This document shows, in pieces, positions 1 to 9,959 of a DNA stretch of 64,000 nt. The notes under the pieces are model-generated. The model made no database searches and had not been told where the DNA came from. It saw nothing but the letters and a program-made list of their open reading frames with translations. Within the stretch, counting starts at the first letter, position 1. The number at the start of each line of letters is the position of its first letter. The translations under genes and the position numbers were made by a program. This DNA comes from Paraspadella gotoi. Its lineage: Eukaryota > Chaetognatha. The stretch spans positions 13,631,326-13,695,325 of the forward strand of contig CM119267.1 of NCBI GenBank assembly GCA_051294375.1, in the 5' to 3' direction.

Positions 1-1780
1 CAAACAATGTCTGATCTGCCTACGATAATTAAGCGGTAATGAGGTAATAAGATGATATATAACGATAATTCTTTCAATTTGTGATCCTTACTGATCATAA
101 CAGATCATACCATACCAAACCAGTGGCAGCGTCAATACATGAAAATCGCTTGCAAGGGATTTAAAAACTGAACTATTACGAGGGTACGCATAATTTTTTC
201 AACTCGCATTTTAATTAACTAATTTTAATTAATTAAATTAATTTATTTTAATCGAGGAGTGGAAATGAGTTTGCAACCAAAGTGAAGTTGACTTGATTTT
301 TATTATTATGCTTACTCATAATTGTTTTTAATTAATTTAATTAATTAAAACATAATCGAAACTTTATATCCTGCTCAATCACACACTTTCCAACCCACAC
401 ACAAAATTTTATCTCAATCTATCCATCCAATTATGATTAATTCGAGTAATCATGGGTTAAAATTAGTAAAATGATTTAAGTAAATGTGACTTAGGTTTTT
501 TCCATTTAAACTCATTTCCACTCATACGATTCCATCAAAACTTTATATCTAGCAAAATCACACACTTTCCTAACCACACACAAAATTTAATTCCAATCCA
601 TTCATCCAATCACAATGGGAGTTTTTTGATAAGACGGACACACAGATGGATATTTTTTGATAAGACGGACACACAGACGGATATTTTTTGATAAGACGGA
701 CACACAGACGGACATTTTTTTTTACATATGATATGAAAACATAAGTTAGAGCAAACAATGTCGGATCTGCCCACGCTCCACGATCATTAATAAATTAGTT
801 AATTTTATCCGAAATTTTTGTTTTTAGGTCTTTTCGTCACTTACCACGACAAAAGCAACAACGATGGCGATTGACTTGATTGAGTGATTAAATAATTAAT
901 TAATTGATAAATAAATTTATTAATTGAATAATTAATTATTAATTAATTGACCAATTAATTAATTAACTGATTAATTATTTGATTAATTAATACATCTTGT
1001 AATGTTGTATTTACATTTAATATAAAAAGAAAAAGAAGCTTAATCATTTAGTGAAGCAGGTTTTTTGTTGTTTCCATTTAAACTCATTTCCACTCAGACG
1101 ATTCCATCGAAAGAAAGGAGATTGGAAACACAGACGACATTTTTTTTTACATATGAATTGAAAACATAAGTTAGAGCAAACAATGTCGGATCTGCCCACG
1201 CTCCACGATCATAATAAATTAGTTAATTTGATCCAAAATTTTTGTTTTTAGGTCTTTCGTCACTTACCACGACAAAAGCAACACGATGGCGATTGACTGA
1301 NNNNNNNNNNNNNNNNNNNNNNNNNAGTGATTAAATAATTAATTAATTGATAAATAAATTTATTATTTGAATAATTAATTGATTAATTTACTAATTAATT
1401 ATTAATTAATTGACCAATTAATTAATTAACTGATTAATTATTTGATTAATTAATACATCTTGTAATGTTGTATTTACATTTAATATAAAAGAAAAAGAAG
1501 CTTAATCATTTAGTGAAGCAGGTTTTTTGTTGTTTCCATTTAAACTCATTTCCACTCAGACGATTCCATCGAAACTTGATTTCCAGCTTAATCACACTTT
1601 ACTTGCGACACACTGTAGGATTGAACCACGAACCTTCGGGGTCAATAACATTTTCTTAGTTCGTGGTTCAATCCTACAATACAAAATTTCAAGTCAATTG
1701 CCCCATCCACTCATGAGTAATTGGCGTTCAAATAGTGAAAAACATTTTTTTTCCATTTAAATTCTTTTCCACTCTTTAGA
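1..1780 (+). repeat. Dispersed AT-rich repeat family R1, fragmented copies
   Basis: This stretch has no gene and is built from pieces of the commonest dispersed repeat of the window, here called R1. Recognisable blocks are a head with AACAATGTCGGATCTGCC (near 4, 756 and 1180), a middle block with ACGACAAAAGCAACAACGAT, AT-only stretches of TAATTAAT type, and a tail with cacacactttcctacccac and repeated gacggacacacagacgga. Segments 716-1060 and 1140-1530 are near-identical direct copies with an N gap between, so part of this may be an assembly duplication. The most complete R1 copy elsewhere is at 22256-23010. No protein-coding signal was seen. Confidence 0.6.
1603..1679. repeat. Short perfect hairpin with tRNA B-box-like arms
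   Basis: Two arms of about 17 bases (TAGGATTGAACCACGAA and its reverse complement) face each other across about 33 bases. Each arm holds GGTTCAATCC, which resembles the RNA polymerase III B box. No full tRNA cloverleaf fits, so it is described only as a hairpin. Confidence 0.5.
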
Positions 1781-1839
1781 CATGTAATTCATTGGTAGAA
1801 TAATTTTCAGCAATCTTTTTTGTTAACAAATAACAAGTA

Positions 1840-2995
1840 AAATTTTTACTATGAAAGATTGTAAGAATCGTTCGAGTGGAAATGAGTTTAAATGAAAAAA
1901 AAAACCTATTTCCCTATTTGTTTTTTTCTTTTTTATTAAATGTAAATACAAACTGCATTAATTATTCAATTAATCAATTAATTAATCAATCAAGCAATTA
2001 ACTAATCAATCAAAAAATTAATGAATCAATTTTTTTATCAATCAATCTATTAATTAATCAATTAATTTATCAATCAAATATATAATAAATTTATTTATCA
2101 ATATATTATTAAAAGAATCAATTAATTAATTAATCAATCAGTTAATCAATCAATTAAACAATGTCAGTGTTATCATTGTCATCATCTCCAACGTCGTTGT
2201 TGCTTTTGTCCTGGTCAGTGACCTAACAAAAAGACCTAAAAACTAACAGGCCTGATATGAATTTCATTAAATTGATCAATCAATCAATCAACAATTAATC
2301 ATGACGGTGTTATCCTCGTCATTATCATCATCATGGTTGTCGTTTTTTTTGTCATAATGAAAAGACGAAAAAACAAACATGTTTGAGCTTACAATGCCAG
2401 AACTGATCGGTTAATTAATTATTCAATCAATTAATCAAATATTCAATCAATCAATCAAAAAATTAAGCAATCAAGCAATTTGTCATCGTTGGTATTATCA
2501 TTGTCGTGGTCGCCATCATTATTTAATTAATTGAATTATTTTTATAATGTTTGCAGTGACTCAAAACAAGAATTTATAAAAAAATTGAGGCATGTTTTTT
2601 GTGATAAAGAAAAACTGGTATTATCAAAAACAGTAAAAAAGCAAAAAAGATAAAAATAATAACAACAACAACTAGTATTTACATTGGCTGAGAAAAAGGT
2701 CAGCCATAAAAAGGTTGGGTAAGAACAGGTCATTCTTATTGACCACTACTGTACTACGGGTGACAAAGTACAAAGACTTTGTCGTCGTCTTCGTCATTGT
2801 ATTCGTCGTCGTTGTCGTCTTTGTTCAAATCATTTGAGCTCCCAAATGCTAGATGTTATTCTTTTAATTAATCAATATGTAATTAATTAAATAAATTGTT
2901 ATTTTTCAACTAATTAATTAATTAAATAATTACCACTAATGATCGTGGGCAGATCCGGCATTGTTGCTCAAACTTGTTTATTAATAATTTTGATT
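1840..2995 (-). repeat. R1-type repeat, reverse orientation, with AT and GTC-rich tracts
   Basis: Reverse-strand R1 material: it ends at about 2940-2985 with the reverse of the R1 head (gtgggcagatccggcattg). Between are AATCAATTAATT-type simple sequence and tracts with gttgtcgtc/tcatcatc triplets, the reverse of the R1 middle block (acgacgatgatggcgatga). The triplet tracts can be read as short acidic peptides, but the same tracts recur in every R1 copy with stops and shifts. No gene is supported. Confidence 0.5.
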
Positions 2996-3690
2996 TATTT
3001 ATTTTATATATATTTTTTATTAGCTTTTTTGTTCAGTGCAAGAGGGGAAAAAGAAAAGATATAGAGAGATATAGAGAGATATAAGTATGTATAAGCACAA
3101 TATTATGCAATATTGCCAATAAAGCAGATCAATCCTTTTGGTTCAAACTTGTTTGTAACATGAAAACCTTATGGATTTAAAAAACAGTAGACTTAAATTT
3201 AAAAAAAAAAACAACAAAAATATAAGAAATAATTTTTTTAGTTTTATAGAATTAAAAAAGTTTAATTTATATTTAATATTTAACTTATAACTACAGTTTT
3301 TTTCAGCTCAGATTTTATTTCAATATATTAAAAAGAATAATTAAAAAAATAAATATAATTTTTTTCATAGATTTTTGACCAAAGAGGAAGAGAGAACAAA
3401 AGAAAACCAAAAAATAAAAAAAGAATAATAAAAAGTGAATAAAAAAATTAAGAGCAAACAATTTTAAATGTTGAAAATAAATACTAAAAAAAAATTTTAA
3501 AAAGAAAAAATCAAGAAAGAGCAGGAGGTTTCCAAGATTTTAATACATTAAATACCTTTCATTTCTAACCAATAAAAACAAATGACCAGGAAACGAACAC
3601 GCAGGGTTATTATAGCTTCCGGTTCAATCCTTTATTCTCAATTTTTCTATGCGGCCGCTTCCACAGTGTTCGCTTACGCTTTCCGGATCG
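2996..3690. other. AT-rich intergenic sequence, nothing recognised
   Basis: Mostly A/T runs. A small GC-richer patch near 3590-3720 contains ccggttcaatcc and a NotI-like gcggccgc, but no gene, tRNA or repeat boundary could be supported. Confidence 0.4.
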
Positions 3691-3694
3691 CGTC

Positions 3695-3915
3695 CACATC
3701 TCTGCTTCTAATCCAACCATCCAATCACGAGTAATTGGAGTTTTTTGCTAAGGTGGGACGGACGGACGGACAGATAGACGGACATCTTTTTTTTTGCATA
3801 AATCATCATAATTAATGTTCTGACATGATATAAGTGAATGCCCGACAAATTGAGGGGGCGGACCACCGACCGACAAAGTGAATCTTTTGCTGATAAGCAG
3901 ATCCGACTAAAAATC
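3695..3915 (+). repeat. R1 tail fragment
   Basis: Truncated R1 copy containing the diagnostic order: atccaatcacgagtaattgg, ttttttgctaaggtgggacg, repeated gacgga, a catcataatt..ttctgacatgatataagtgaatgcccgaca block, and the terminal gggggcggaccaccgaccgac. The same series occurs at 22820-23000, 32130-32320, 53030-53200 and elsewhere. Confidence 0.6.
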
Positions 3916-4210
3916 ATATTAAGATGACACTTTTAAAGCAAAGGCAGCTCAAACTGCCAATTTTTCTTTTGTTTCAGTCGGATTTTGTTTGATTTTCTTT
4001 ATGTATACTGCGAGACGAGGATCTATGTAAATAATAAAAATTAAAGCATCATCAATTTGAATCTTCGGTACAACAAATAATATTAATACAAGGCTGGATC
4101 AAAGCAAAATCACAGAAACATTATCGTCGAAAAATGTTTAAGAATGCTATGCGTCTGCCTATGGCGGTGAAAATTTAATAGTTCAGTGCTTCTCATTTTC
4201 GTCAATTCGG

Positions 4211-5162
4211 TTATGGCATCTCGATACCAACTTCAATCGAACGGCGCCAATCGAAATCGCGGCAACCAATCCAAGGATTCGTAACAAAGGAGGCTTTGAT
4301 GATTAACCCGGTCGTTCCGATAACGTGAGACAAACCGAAGCCGACCCTTTTCTCGGAGCTCAGTAATGCCGTCAATGATAACGCGGGTGAAACTTGATAA
4401 ACTGCTCCGAGGCTAAAGAGGTAATCACCAGTGCCACCTACGCCAAATATGCAAACACGATATTCATTATTTTCACGCACTCTATTTGACCGGTTGTTTT
4501 CCTTTTTTTATATCTTATTTCATTCTTTTTTTTACCAAGCATTCGACCAAGCGCAGGTTTATCATTTTTTCAATATCGATTTTTTCGGTCATAAAATACT
4601 TAGTAACACTAACCGTGGCTTAGCCGCCTCCCGGAAGATGCACCGACGCTTTTCACAGCGGCGAGGGCGTGAAAGTCATTGAAAAGTCGTTGCCTCGCAG
4701 AAAATGTAAAGGAATCCAGGTCAAGGCGATCACCAAATTGATAGTCAACGTTGAAATGATTGCCAAATTTGGGATTTAAAGATGGTCGAAGGCAGGACAA
4801 GTCTCCCACGAAACTAAATAGCGTGGTATTGTCAACCAGTTTACACCATACTTTTCATTGATCTCTTTAAATTATTGAGCCTTGGGTTTTATTTTTGAAG
4901 AAAAAATTAATAAAGTTATATACCAAGCAATCACCTAAAAAACTTGCTAAAGTAATAGGTTGTCGTTCCCACTGTAATTCTGGTGCCAATTATAAAATCC
5001 TCGATTCCCTGAACGTAGGTTCCGCTGCCAGTCAACGTGGGGCTTGATGGTGGGTCTATATTAAGTTCGAAGTCCAGATTGAACAACATCTGCTGTCGAC
5101 CAAATGTCATTTTGGAACCAAACACAACCATATTCCAGGTTTCGCTAAAAGCTGGATTGTAA
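4211..5162 (-). CDS. Unrecognised beta-strand-rich protein, three 3' exons
   Basis: Three minus-strand exons join without a frame break: 5162-4935, 4813-4614 and 4437-4211, ending at TAA 4213-4211. Introns are 121 and 176 bases with GT..AG borders, and the split codons (AG|T, then G|GT) fit exactly. The 217 residues are rich in alternating polar/hydrophobic strands with Gly turns (for example VGFGLSHVIGTTGLIIKASF) and lack helical membrane segments. The C-terminus SIEVGIEMP is loosely like the last strand of VDAC-type barrels. I infer a beta-barrel or beta-sandwich protein, possibly of the mitochondrial outer membrane, but I do not recognise the family. The 5' end is uncertain: a tiny exon at 5699-5689 (Met-Trp-Ser, donor AG|GTTTAA) would splice in frame, which would place the 107-residue ORF at 5266-5589 inside the intron. 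Existence as a gene is fairly sure; function is not. Confidence 0.72.
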
Positions 5163-5265
5163 CTAACACAAATAAAATATATATTTAATGTACATATGAT
5201 ATGTAGATGATTTGAAAATGAAAAACGAAAACAGAAAGCAGCGAGGCAAAAAAGTTTAGATATGC

Positions 5266-5589
5266 CTAGGAGCGCTTTTTCTTTTGCCGTTGAGTACTTG
5301 CCGGGCTTGTACTAGGCACACTTCTTTTTACCGAGCCTTCCAGTTTTTGGCGGGCTAATTCCGTCGTGACTTCCTTGTTCTCCGCTGCATCAACTTCCGA
5401 CAAGCGAGTCGCCTTTAAAAACCAACTCATGATGATGAGATCCTCGTCCTCTGTCATCTCCTCCGGAAGTCGGTTTCCGATCCACTGAGAGTCGTCGCTA
5501 GCATCGTTAGATAAGTCTTCATGAACGCTGATCCAAGAATTCATTAAACGCAATCCTTCATTATCCGGCACTTCTTCCAACGGTTCCAT
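5266..5589 (-). CDS. Hypothetical acidic 107-residue protein, single exon
   Basis: An ATG-to-TAG ORF on the minus strand, codon-rich and GC-richer than its flanks, beginning MEPLEEVPDNEG. The middle is acidic (EEMTEDEDL) around a possible amphipathic helix (LIIMSWFLKATRL). The last 25 residues are basic and Ser/Thr-rich, ending QRQKKKRS, which could be a nuclear-localisation-like tail. No signal peptide or membrane segment is seen. It lies 200 bases downstream of the FAM8A1 stop and about 100 bases upstream of the beta-rich gene exons, all on the same strand. None of its possible donors has the phase needed to join the exon starting at 5162, so I treat it as a separate gene. Family not recognised. 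Confidence 0.55.
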   Translation of the reverse strand: MEPLEEVPDNEGLRLMNSWISVHEDLSNDASDDSQWIGNRLPEEMTEDEDLIIMSWFLKATRLSEVDAAENKEVTTELARQKLEGSVKRSVPSTSPASTQRQKKKRS

Positions 5590-5789
5590 AAGTTCGATTT
5601 AACCACTTCGGTCTCAAAACCAGTTCTTAATTGAAAAAACTTCATAACTATAAAGTTAAAGATTATAAAACACTAAAAATAATTAAACCTACTCCACATT
5701 AACGTCCAAAAAACGTCTAGACGTTTAGATAATTTGTTCAAGGCCTCGAGCCGTGTTTGACCTAACCTCATTTCCGAAAAAAATTACTG

Positions 5790-5877
5790 CTAATGCTGCC
5801 TTTCATTTCTGTTGCGTGGCCTGTTATCTTCAACGACAATGGTGTGTGAAAGGAAATCGTAAAAAGCTCGACCATGC
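5790..5877 (-). CDS. FAM8A1: FAM8A1 last exon
   Basis: An 88-base exon after a good acceptor (tttttatttag), encoding 28 residues beginning HGRAFYDFLSHTIVVEDN, then TAG. The YDFLSHTIVV core corresponds to the conserved C-terminus of FAM8A1 (AYDI.AGTIVV in vertebrates), and the phase fits exon 1, which is why it is assigned here rather than to the downstream ORF. Confidence 0.85.
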
Positions 5878-8750
5878 CTAAATAAAAACAACAAACAAAC
5901 AAGGATTATCATTGAGGTCAAAATTTCTTCGGAAAATATGTTTTATAATTATATTTAATAAACTATTTTAAAGTATACGTATTTCGGGGCTACCGAAAAA
6001 AAATTAAAAATTTCAATCGGTTCCCGACTCAATACAGACAATTATTTTATGCGAGATAATTTAATTATCGAGTACAAAAAGTATTTTGTTCGTATTATTT
6101 CAGGAACTGAAAAGCAAAATACTGTATATTTATAGTATTATCCTTATAAAATAGGAAATTTTCAAAATAATTTTTATAAATTTCTTATTAAAGATCCAGA
6201 TTTTTTATAAAAAGTCCAAAAATATAAAACATGTTATAACAATTTTATATGTTTACAGTGTTAAAATTGAAAAAAGTTAAAAAATTCGCCACCTTTTTNN
6301 NNNNNNNNATGAAGCAATATAGCTATATATTTTTCTTTTTTTCAATTCTTTCAAACAAAAACAACAAAAATATTTTAAATTAATATAAAAAAATTTATTG
6401 AATGATTCTGAATATGGATTTTCGAGTTAGGAAAAAAATTATGCAATTCTAAAAAAATCAGCCTCTCGCCTTTCGATTTTTTTCTAAAGGCTGATTTTTA
6501 AATTTTTTTGATATTTTGATTTTCTATGCAAAACCATTATTCTTAAGAATTTTCACCTTTTTTGACATTTTAAACGCTGAAGATAACATAATTTTTGATA
6601 ACATATTTTATATTTTTGATTCAACTATTTTATAAGAATATTACTACAAATATATTATATTTTACTATTCTGTTCCCGAGATAATATGAACAAAATATTT
6701 TTTGTATGATCGAACAAGGATATTTAGATGTGAGATAGTATGATTAAGTGCTCCACTCTAATGGCCATAGCATAATAAAGATAACATGTCCCAGTAAATA
6801 TTTTTAAATTGAGTTTTTAATTTGCTCTTTAAAATTTTCCTTTTAGCATATAAAGGTGCTTCCAGCACGTATATTGTTGGTTTTGGGCATGCTACAATTG
6901 TTGCTTACATTACCCTTATATATGGCTCTAATCGACTGGGCTTTTGTGCACGGTTTCCCGACCTAGAATACTAGTTATTCCTATTCTTAATAACCTACTT
7001 AATTATATAACAAACGACTAGGGAATGTTAACATATTTTAGTAGTGGTTTTAAGCTGAAATCCGAGGCGGATAAAATTCAACCAACATTGCCTTCTACTC
7101 GGTACCGTGGAGTATTGTTCAAGTATGAAAAAAATAAATCCTCTATGGTGGACTAGAATCCACCAACCGTTCATCAGCGGCCATTGGTGCCGGAGGCAAG
7201 TCATTCGCCTCCCAACCCAAAGGTCCGGGGTTTTAGCCCGGTAATCGCCTAGCAGTTAAGATGGACAGGGCGCTTAACCCGCCTGTAACACGGTGTTACA
7301 GCCTGATCCAAAGCTCAGAGATTGCTTATATTGAACGGTTCTGTCATTAACACATAACAATTATCACTGTCTCTTCACCTCTATCAGAGAGAGAAAACAT
7401 TAATGATTATTTTTATGTATTATAAAATAAAATTCAAAAATTTTTTATTATTGAAATCTAATGGAAAATTTTATTCTAAGTTTTGATTCATTACCCTGTA
7501 GAAATTATTATATGAGGAACTATTTTTATTATTTTTCGCAGCTTTAATATTAAAATATTATATAACATATTTTACAAGTTTCTCATTTTTTTCTGACGAA
7601 TACGAATCTGTTATTACAATTTTTAAAAAATAATTTTAAATTTTATAAATTTATGAGAATATTAATAATATTATTACTACAAAGAAAATAAAATTTGCGC
7701 TACTGTTATGCTAACAATTTTTTTTAAAAGGAACATTTTCTTTAATTACATGTACGGAGGCAGAAAAAAATATTGTTAACTCGCTTAATCTTTTCATAGC
7801 TCCACCCTACTATCTCAGAGAGGCACGGCGACCCTCTCCCCTCTTGGTCACTTCAATACGATACAATTATATACTTTTAAAATAATCAGCCAATCTTACC
7901 GGAAGACGAAAGATGTGGCACAAGCGGGAAATAAGAAAGCAATGAGTAGATTCTTCACGAAGGCGCGGAGAAAGGCTCTACTGAGATTGACGGGCAAGGC
8001 ACGAACAACAAGCACTCGAGAATCGTTTATCGGTTGCACACCGTCGCAAGATAAAACCCGGATATCAAGAGCGCGCTTGCCTGGAGTCGCCCCTGACTTG
8101 TAAATATAAAGAGTTTCGAAGGCGATGACGCAAATCCGATGGATGACCTCAAGAATCATAAGCTCGGTCGTCATGTCAAGCAGAGTCTCGAGACGCATGT
8201 CCTGGATGACGGCGTTGAGATCGTACTTATCGAGGTCAAGAAGTCCAAAACAATCGATAGTCATCACAGTAACTCCGATCTTAAGAATGAAAAGAAGCAC
8301 AAAGTCTATTGCTTCAGCAGCGAACCTCTTCCACAATGGCGGAATGCGGTGGGTCTGAAGCGGTGCCACGTTACGACCATTGGTAATCAATCCTGGTGTT
8401 TTGCATTTCAAAAATTTCAGAACAAATTTTACAAAATCTTCAATGAAATAATACTTACCCAAAAACCTAACATTTACAGGTTGGGCTTGATTAGAAAAGG
8501 AAGAAGTAGAGCCTTCAGCCGCAACGATGTTGGAAGAATTTTGAGGCGTCTGCTGTTGAAGAGAAGACATGATGTGCGAATGCCAATGCCAATAAAGCAC
8601 CCAGTGGTAATATTGCCAGGTCCAGAGAGATAATTCCTTGTTGTAGGCAGCCATTGAAATTTTTTTTTTTCCATCCCTCTTTTTCTTTTCTGATTCGTCT
8701 GTTTTATGAAGCAAAAAGTTTGTTTGGACACCCACCGTCATTTTGGACAT
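5790..8750 (-). CDS. FAM8A1: FAM8A1-like RDD-domain ER membrane protein
   Basis: Two exons, 8750-7900 and 5877-5790, joined across a 2.0-kb intron (CG|GTAAGA .. TTTAG|GCATGG) with codon CG|G intact. The product is about 312 residues. FAM8A1 is known as a cofactor of the HRD1 ubiquitin-ligase complex in ER-associated degradation. Visible features are an aromatic N-terminal patch (WTWQYYHWVLYWHWHSH, near residues 43-60), a disordered linker, then an RDD domain starting at PPLWKRFAAEAIDFVLLF. A second helix follows, then the hallmark GATPGKRALDIRVL, a third helix (FLRAFVKNLLIAFLFP), and a last exon HGRAFYDFLSHTIVV that matches the family C-terminus. ATG 8750 is the first in-frame Met; Met 8738 is an alternative. 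A 66-base in-frame segment (about 8390-8455) with perfect GTAAGT and CACCAG borders may be a mini-intron, which would give about 290 residues. The long intron contains a SINE copy. Confidence 0.88.
5900..6840. other. AT-rich FAM8A1 intron sequence
   Basis: Low-complexity A/T sequence with a 10-base N gap at 6299-6308. It contains weak copies of an AT-rich palindromic repeat also seen near 13300-13800 and 28000-28600 (phrases such as ttcaaaatagg, agcaatatagctatata). No coding or RNA signal was found. Confidence 0.4.
6845..6970 (+). repeat. Short dispersed repeat, inverted copy at 38840-38950
   Basis: About 120 bases ending gggcttttgtgcacggtttcccgac recur in reverse at 38840-38950 with moderate divergence. 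It sits behind a plausible acceptor (ttttccttttag) and is open in one plus frame. Its repetition elsewhere, with indels, argues for a repeat rather than an exon. Confidence 0.5.
7147..7378 (+). repeat. tRNA-like SINE copy in the FAM8A1 intron
   Basis: A member of the GC-rich short repeat family that starts with the hairpin GGTGGACTAGAATCCACC. It continues through catcagcggccattggtg, cctcccaacccaaaggtccg, gggcgcttaacccgcctgta and the palindrome cacggtgttacag, and ends near ttatcactgtctcttcacc. Related copies in either orientation are at 12170, 19020, 21458, 21930, 30470, 44840, 45232 and 47130. Box A- and B-like stretches and the length suggest an RNA polymerase III SINE; this is inference. 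Confidence 0.65.
7900..8750 (-). CDS. FAM8A1: FAM8A1 exon 1
   Basis: Start codon to donor. It encodes the N-terminal aromatic patch, the linker and all three RDD membrane segments. It ends TTC CG|GTAAGA. The neighbouring plus-strand frames in this interval are shadows. Confidence 0.88.
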
Positions 8751-8834
8751 TCCGAGAATCTGCTTGATTCAATTCAACAAATTAATTGGTAGACATTGTG
8801 TATAAACTATCAATTTCGTTGCGTTTTGAATTTA

Positions 8835-9019
8835 GGAGAAAAACAAATTTGTTTTTAACAACGAATTTTATTATTGGTAATACATGTTTCGACTCTTGAG
8901 TTTTAGAGTCTTCATCAGTTATGTAACTGTAACTGATGAAGACTCTAAAACTCAAGAGTCGAAACATGTATTAAAAATAATAAAATTCGTTGTTAAAAAC
9001 AAATTTGTTTTTCTCCTAA
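8835..9019. mobile_element. Perfect fold-back element with hammerhead cores on both strands
   Basis: Arms of about 88 bases (8835-8922 and 8929-9019) are almost perfect inverted repeats around a 6-base centre. Each arm carries the series CTGATGA, A, GACTCT, an 8-base loop, AGAGTC, GAAAC, AT, GTA. So a hammerhead-like core lies on the plus strand (8933-8970) and another on the minus strand (8918-8881). The outer arm ends in aataaaattcgttg, shared with the other family members. It lies just upstream of the FAM8A1 start codon (8750). Confidence 0.8.
8930..8975 (+). ncRNA. Hammerhead-like ribozyme motif, fold-back copy
   Basis: Core CUGAUGA at 8933-8939, one unpaired A, stem II GACUCU/AGAGUC (six pairs), GAAAC at 8961-8965, then AU and GUA (cleavage expected after 8970). 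Stem III is a single C-G pair, as in minimal type I hammerheads that work as dimers. Stem I is weak here (three A-U pairs), so activity is uncertain. The reverse-strand copy is at 8881-8918. Confidence 0.6.
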
Positions 9020-9237
9020 AAACAAATTAATTCAAAATAAATACAGCTTCCAAGAAAAAAATAATCTTGATTCGTGATAACGTCAATATAAAAATCCACA
9101 TCAACAATTCAATATACTAAATATAAGAAATAATTGAAGGACGCTTTTCTAATCATTAAGAAATTAATACTTAAATCGTTTCGCTGATAAATTAAATTGA
9201 TTAAGTATTTTGCTAGGCGCAGCGTTTCACAAGGCAA

Positions 9238-9360
9238 ATGAGTTCGATTACTTCTTCGGACGCATTGTCACCAGACATTTACATGTCAGATATGCCCAAT
9301 GAAGTTGCCGAATACGTAGTCGTAAAGCGCCTTTTTGTCTTCGTAAAGATCAATGGCTGA
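9238..9360 (+). CDS. Possible short ORF divergent from FAM8A1
   Basis: A 40-codon plus-strand ORF starting MSSITSSDALSPDIYMSDMP, followed after the stop by a second short frame starting MADKLDGGETEVVKKQ (9352-9426). Composition is more gene-like than the flanks, and it lies head to head with FAM8A1, 490 bases away. A donor-like TTC|GTAAAG occurs inside. It may be a first exon, a small protein or chance; family not recognised. Confidence 0.25.
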   Translation: MSSITSSDALSPDIYMSDMPNEVAEYVVVKRLFVFVKING

Positions 9361-9714
9361 CAAGCTCGACGGTGGAGAGACGGAAGTGGTAAAAAAACAG
9401 TTGATGACGGGGAACGTCTCGACGTGATATACACTAGGCAAGAAGCGGGGTTTCTAGAAAGGGGGATTGGTTAAAACCGGCTTGGGCGTCCGGAGGACAG
9501 TGATTGAAAAGACGGAAACTTGGCAATAAAGATTTAGGGTGCAATGAGTACATGCCCAACATCAAAAAAATTTAGAGAAGATATGAACCAGAATAAAGCA
9601 AGGCCATTATGATCACTCTTACAGTAGGAAAAACTCAATTCCTTTATTAGAGACGAGAGAAATAGTCAAAACCAAAAGTTTGACTAAGACGTACAGTCGC
9701 GTGGAAAAACGAAT

Positions 9715-9921
9715 TCACGCTACCCTCTTACATATTTCCTCATTTTGTGACCAATATTCTTGCTCTGTCATATCACTAACATATGCGTTACGTTCGACCG
9801 AACATAGGCTTTTTTCACCATGACTGTTGATCATCAGCAAGATCGCATAGACAATCAAAATATGTAAAAAATCAGTCTGATTGTAGTTTGAAACAGTGAC
9901 AAAATTTCTTACCATCGTCAT
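9715..9921 (-). CDS. Possible small secreted-peptide ORF
   Basis: A 68-codon minus-strand ORF with a hydrophobic stretch (FLHILIVYAILLMI) near residues 18-31, followed by a polar acidic tail with two Cys. This could be a late signal peptide and a short mature peptide. The ATG is followed after six bases by a donor-like GGTAAGAA and the 3' end holds TATGTAAGAG, so splice-site interpretations are also possible. Low confidence. Confidence 0.22.
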   Translation of the reverse strand: MTMVRNFVTVSNYNQTDFLHILIVYAILLMINSHGEKSLCSVERNAYVSDMTEQEYWSQNEEICKRVA

Positions 9922-9959
9922 TGTAATTGAGCTGGGTTAAACTTGTTGATTAAAAAAAG

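Noticed and set aside
1603-1679. tRNA gene
   Set aside because: Only a simple hairpin with B-box-like arms; no D arm, anticodon arm or acceptor stem fits.
8139-8633. 164-codon plus-strand frame
   Set aside because: Shadow of FAM8A1 on the other strand; the minus frame has the RDD motifs and a spliced C-terminus.
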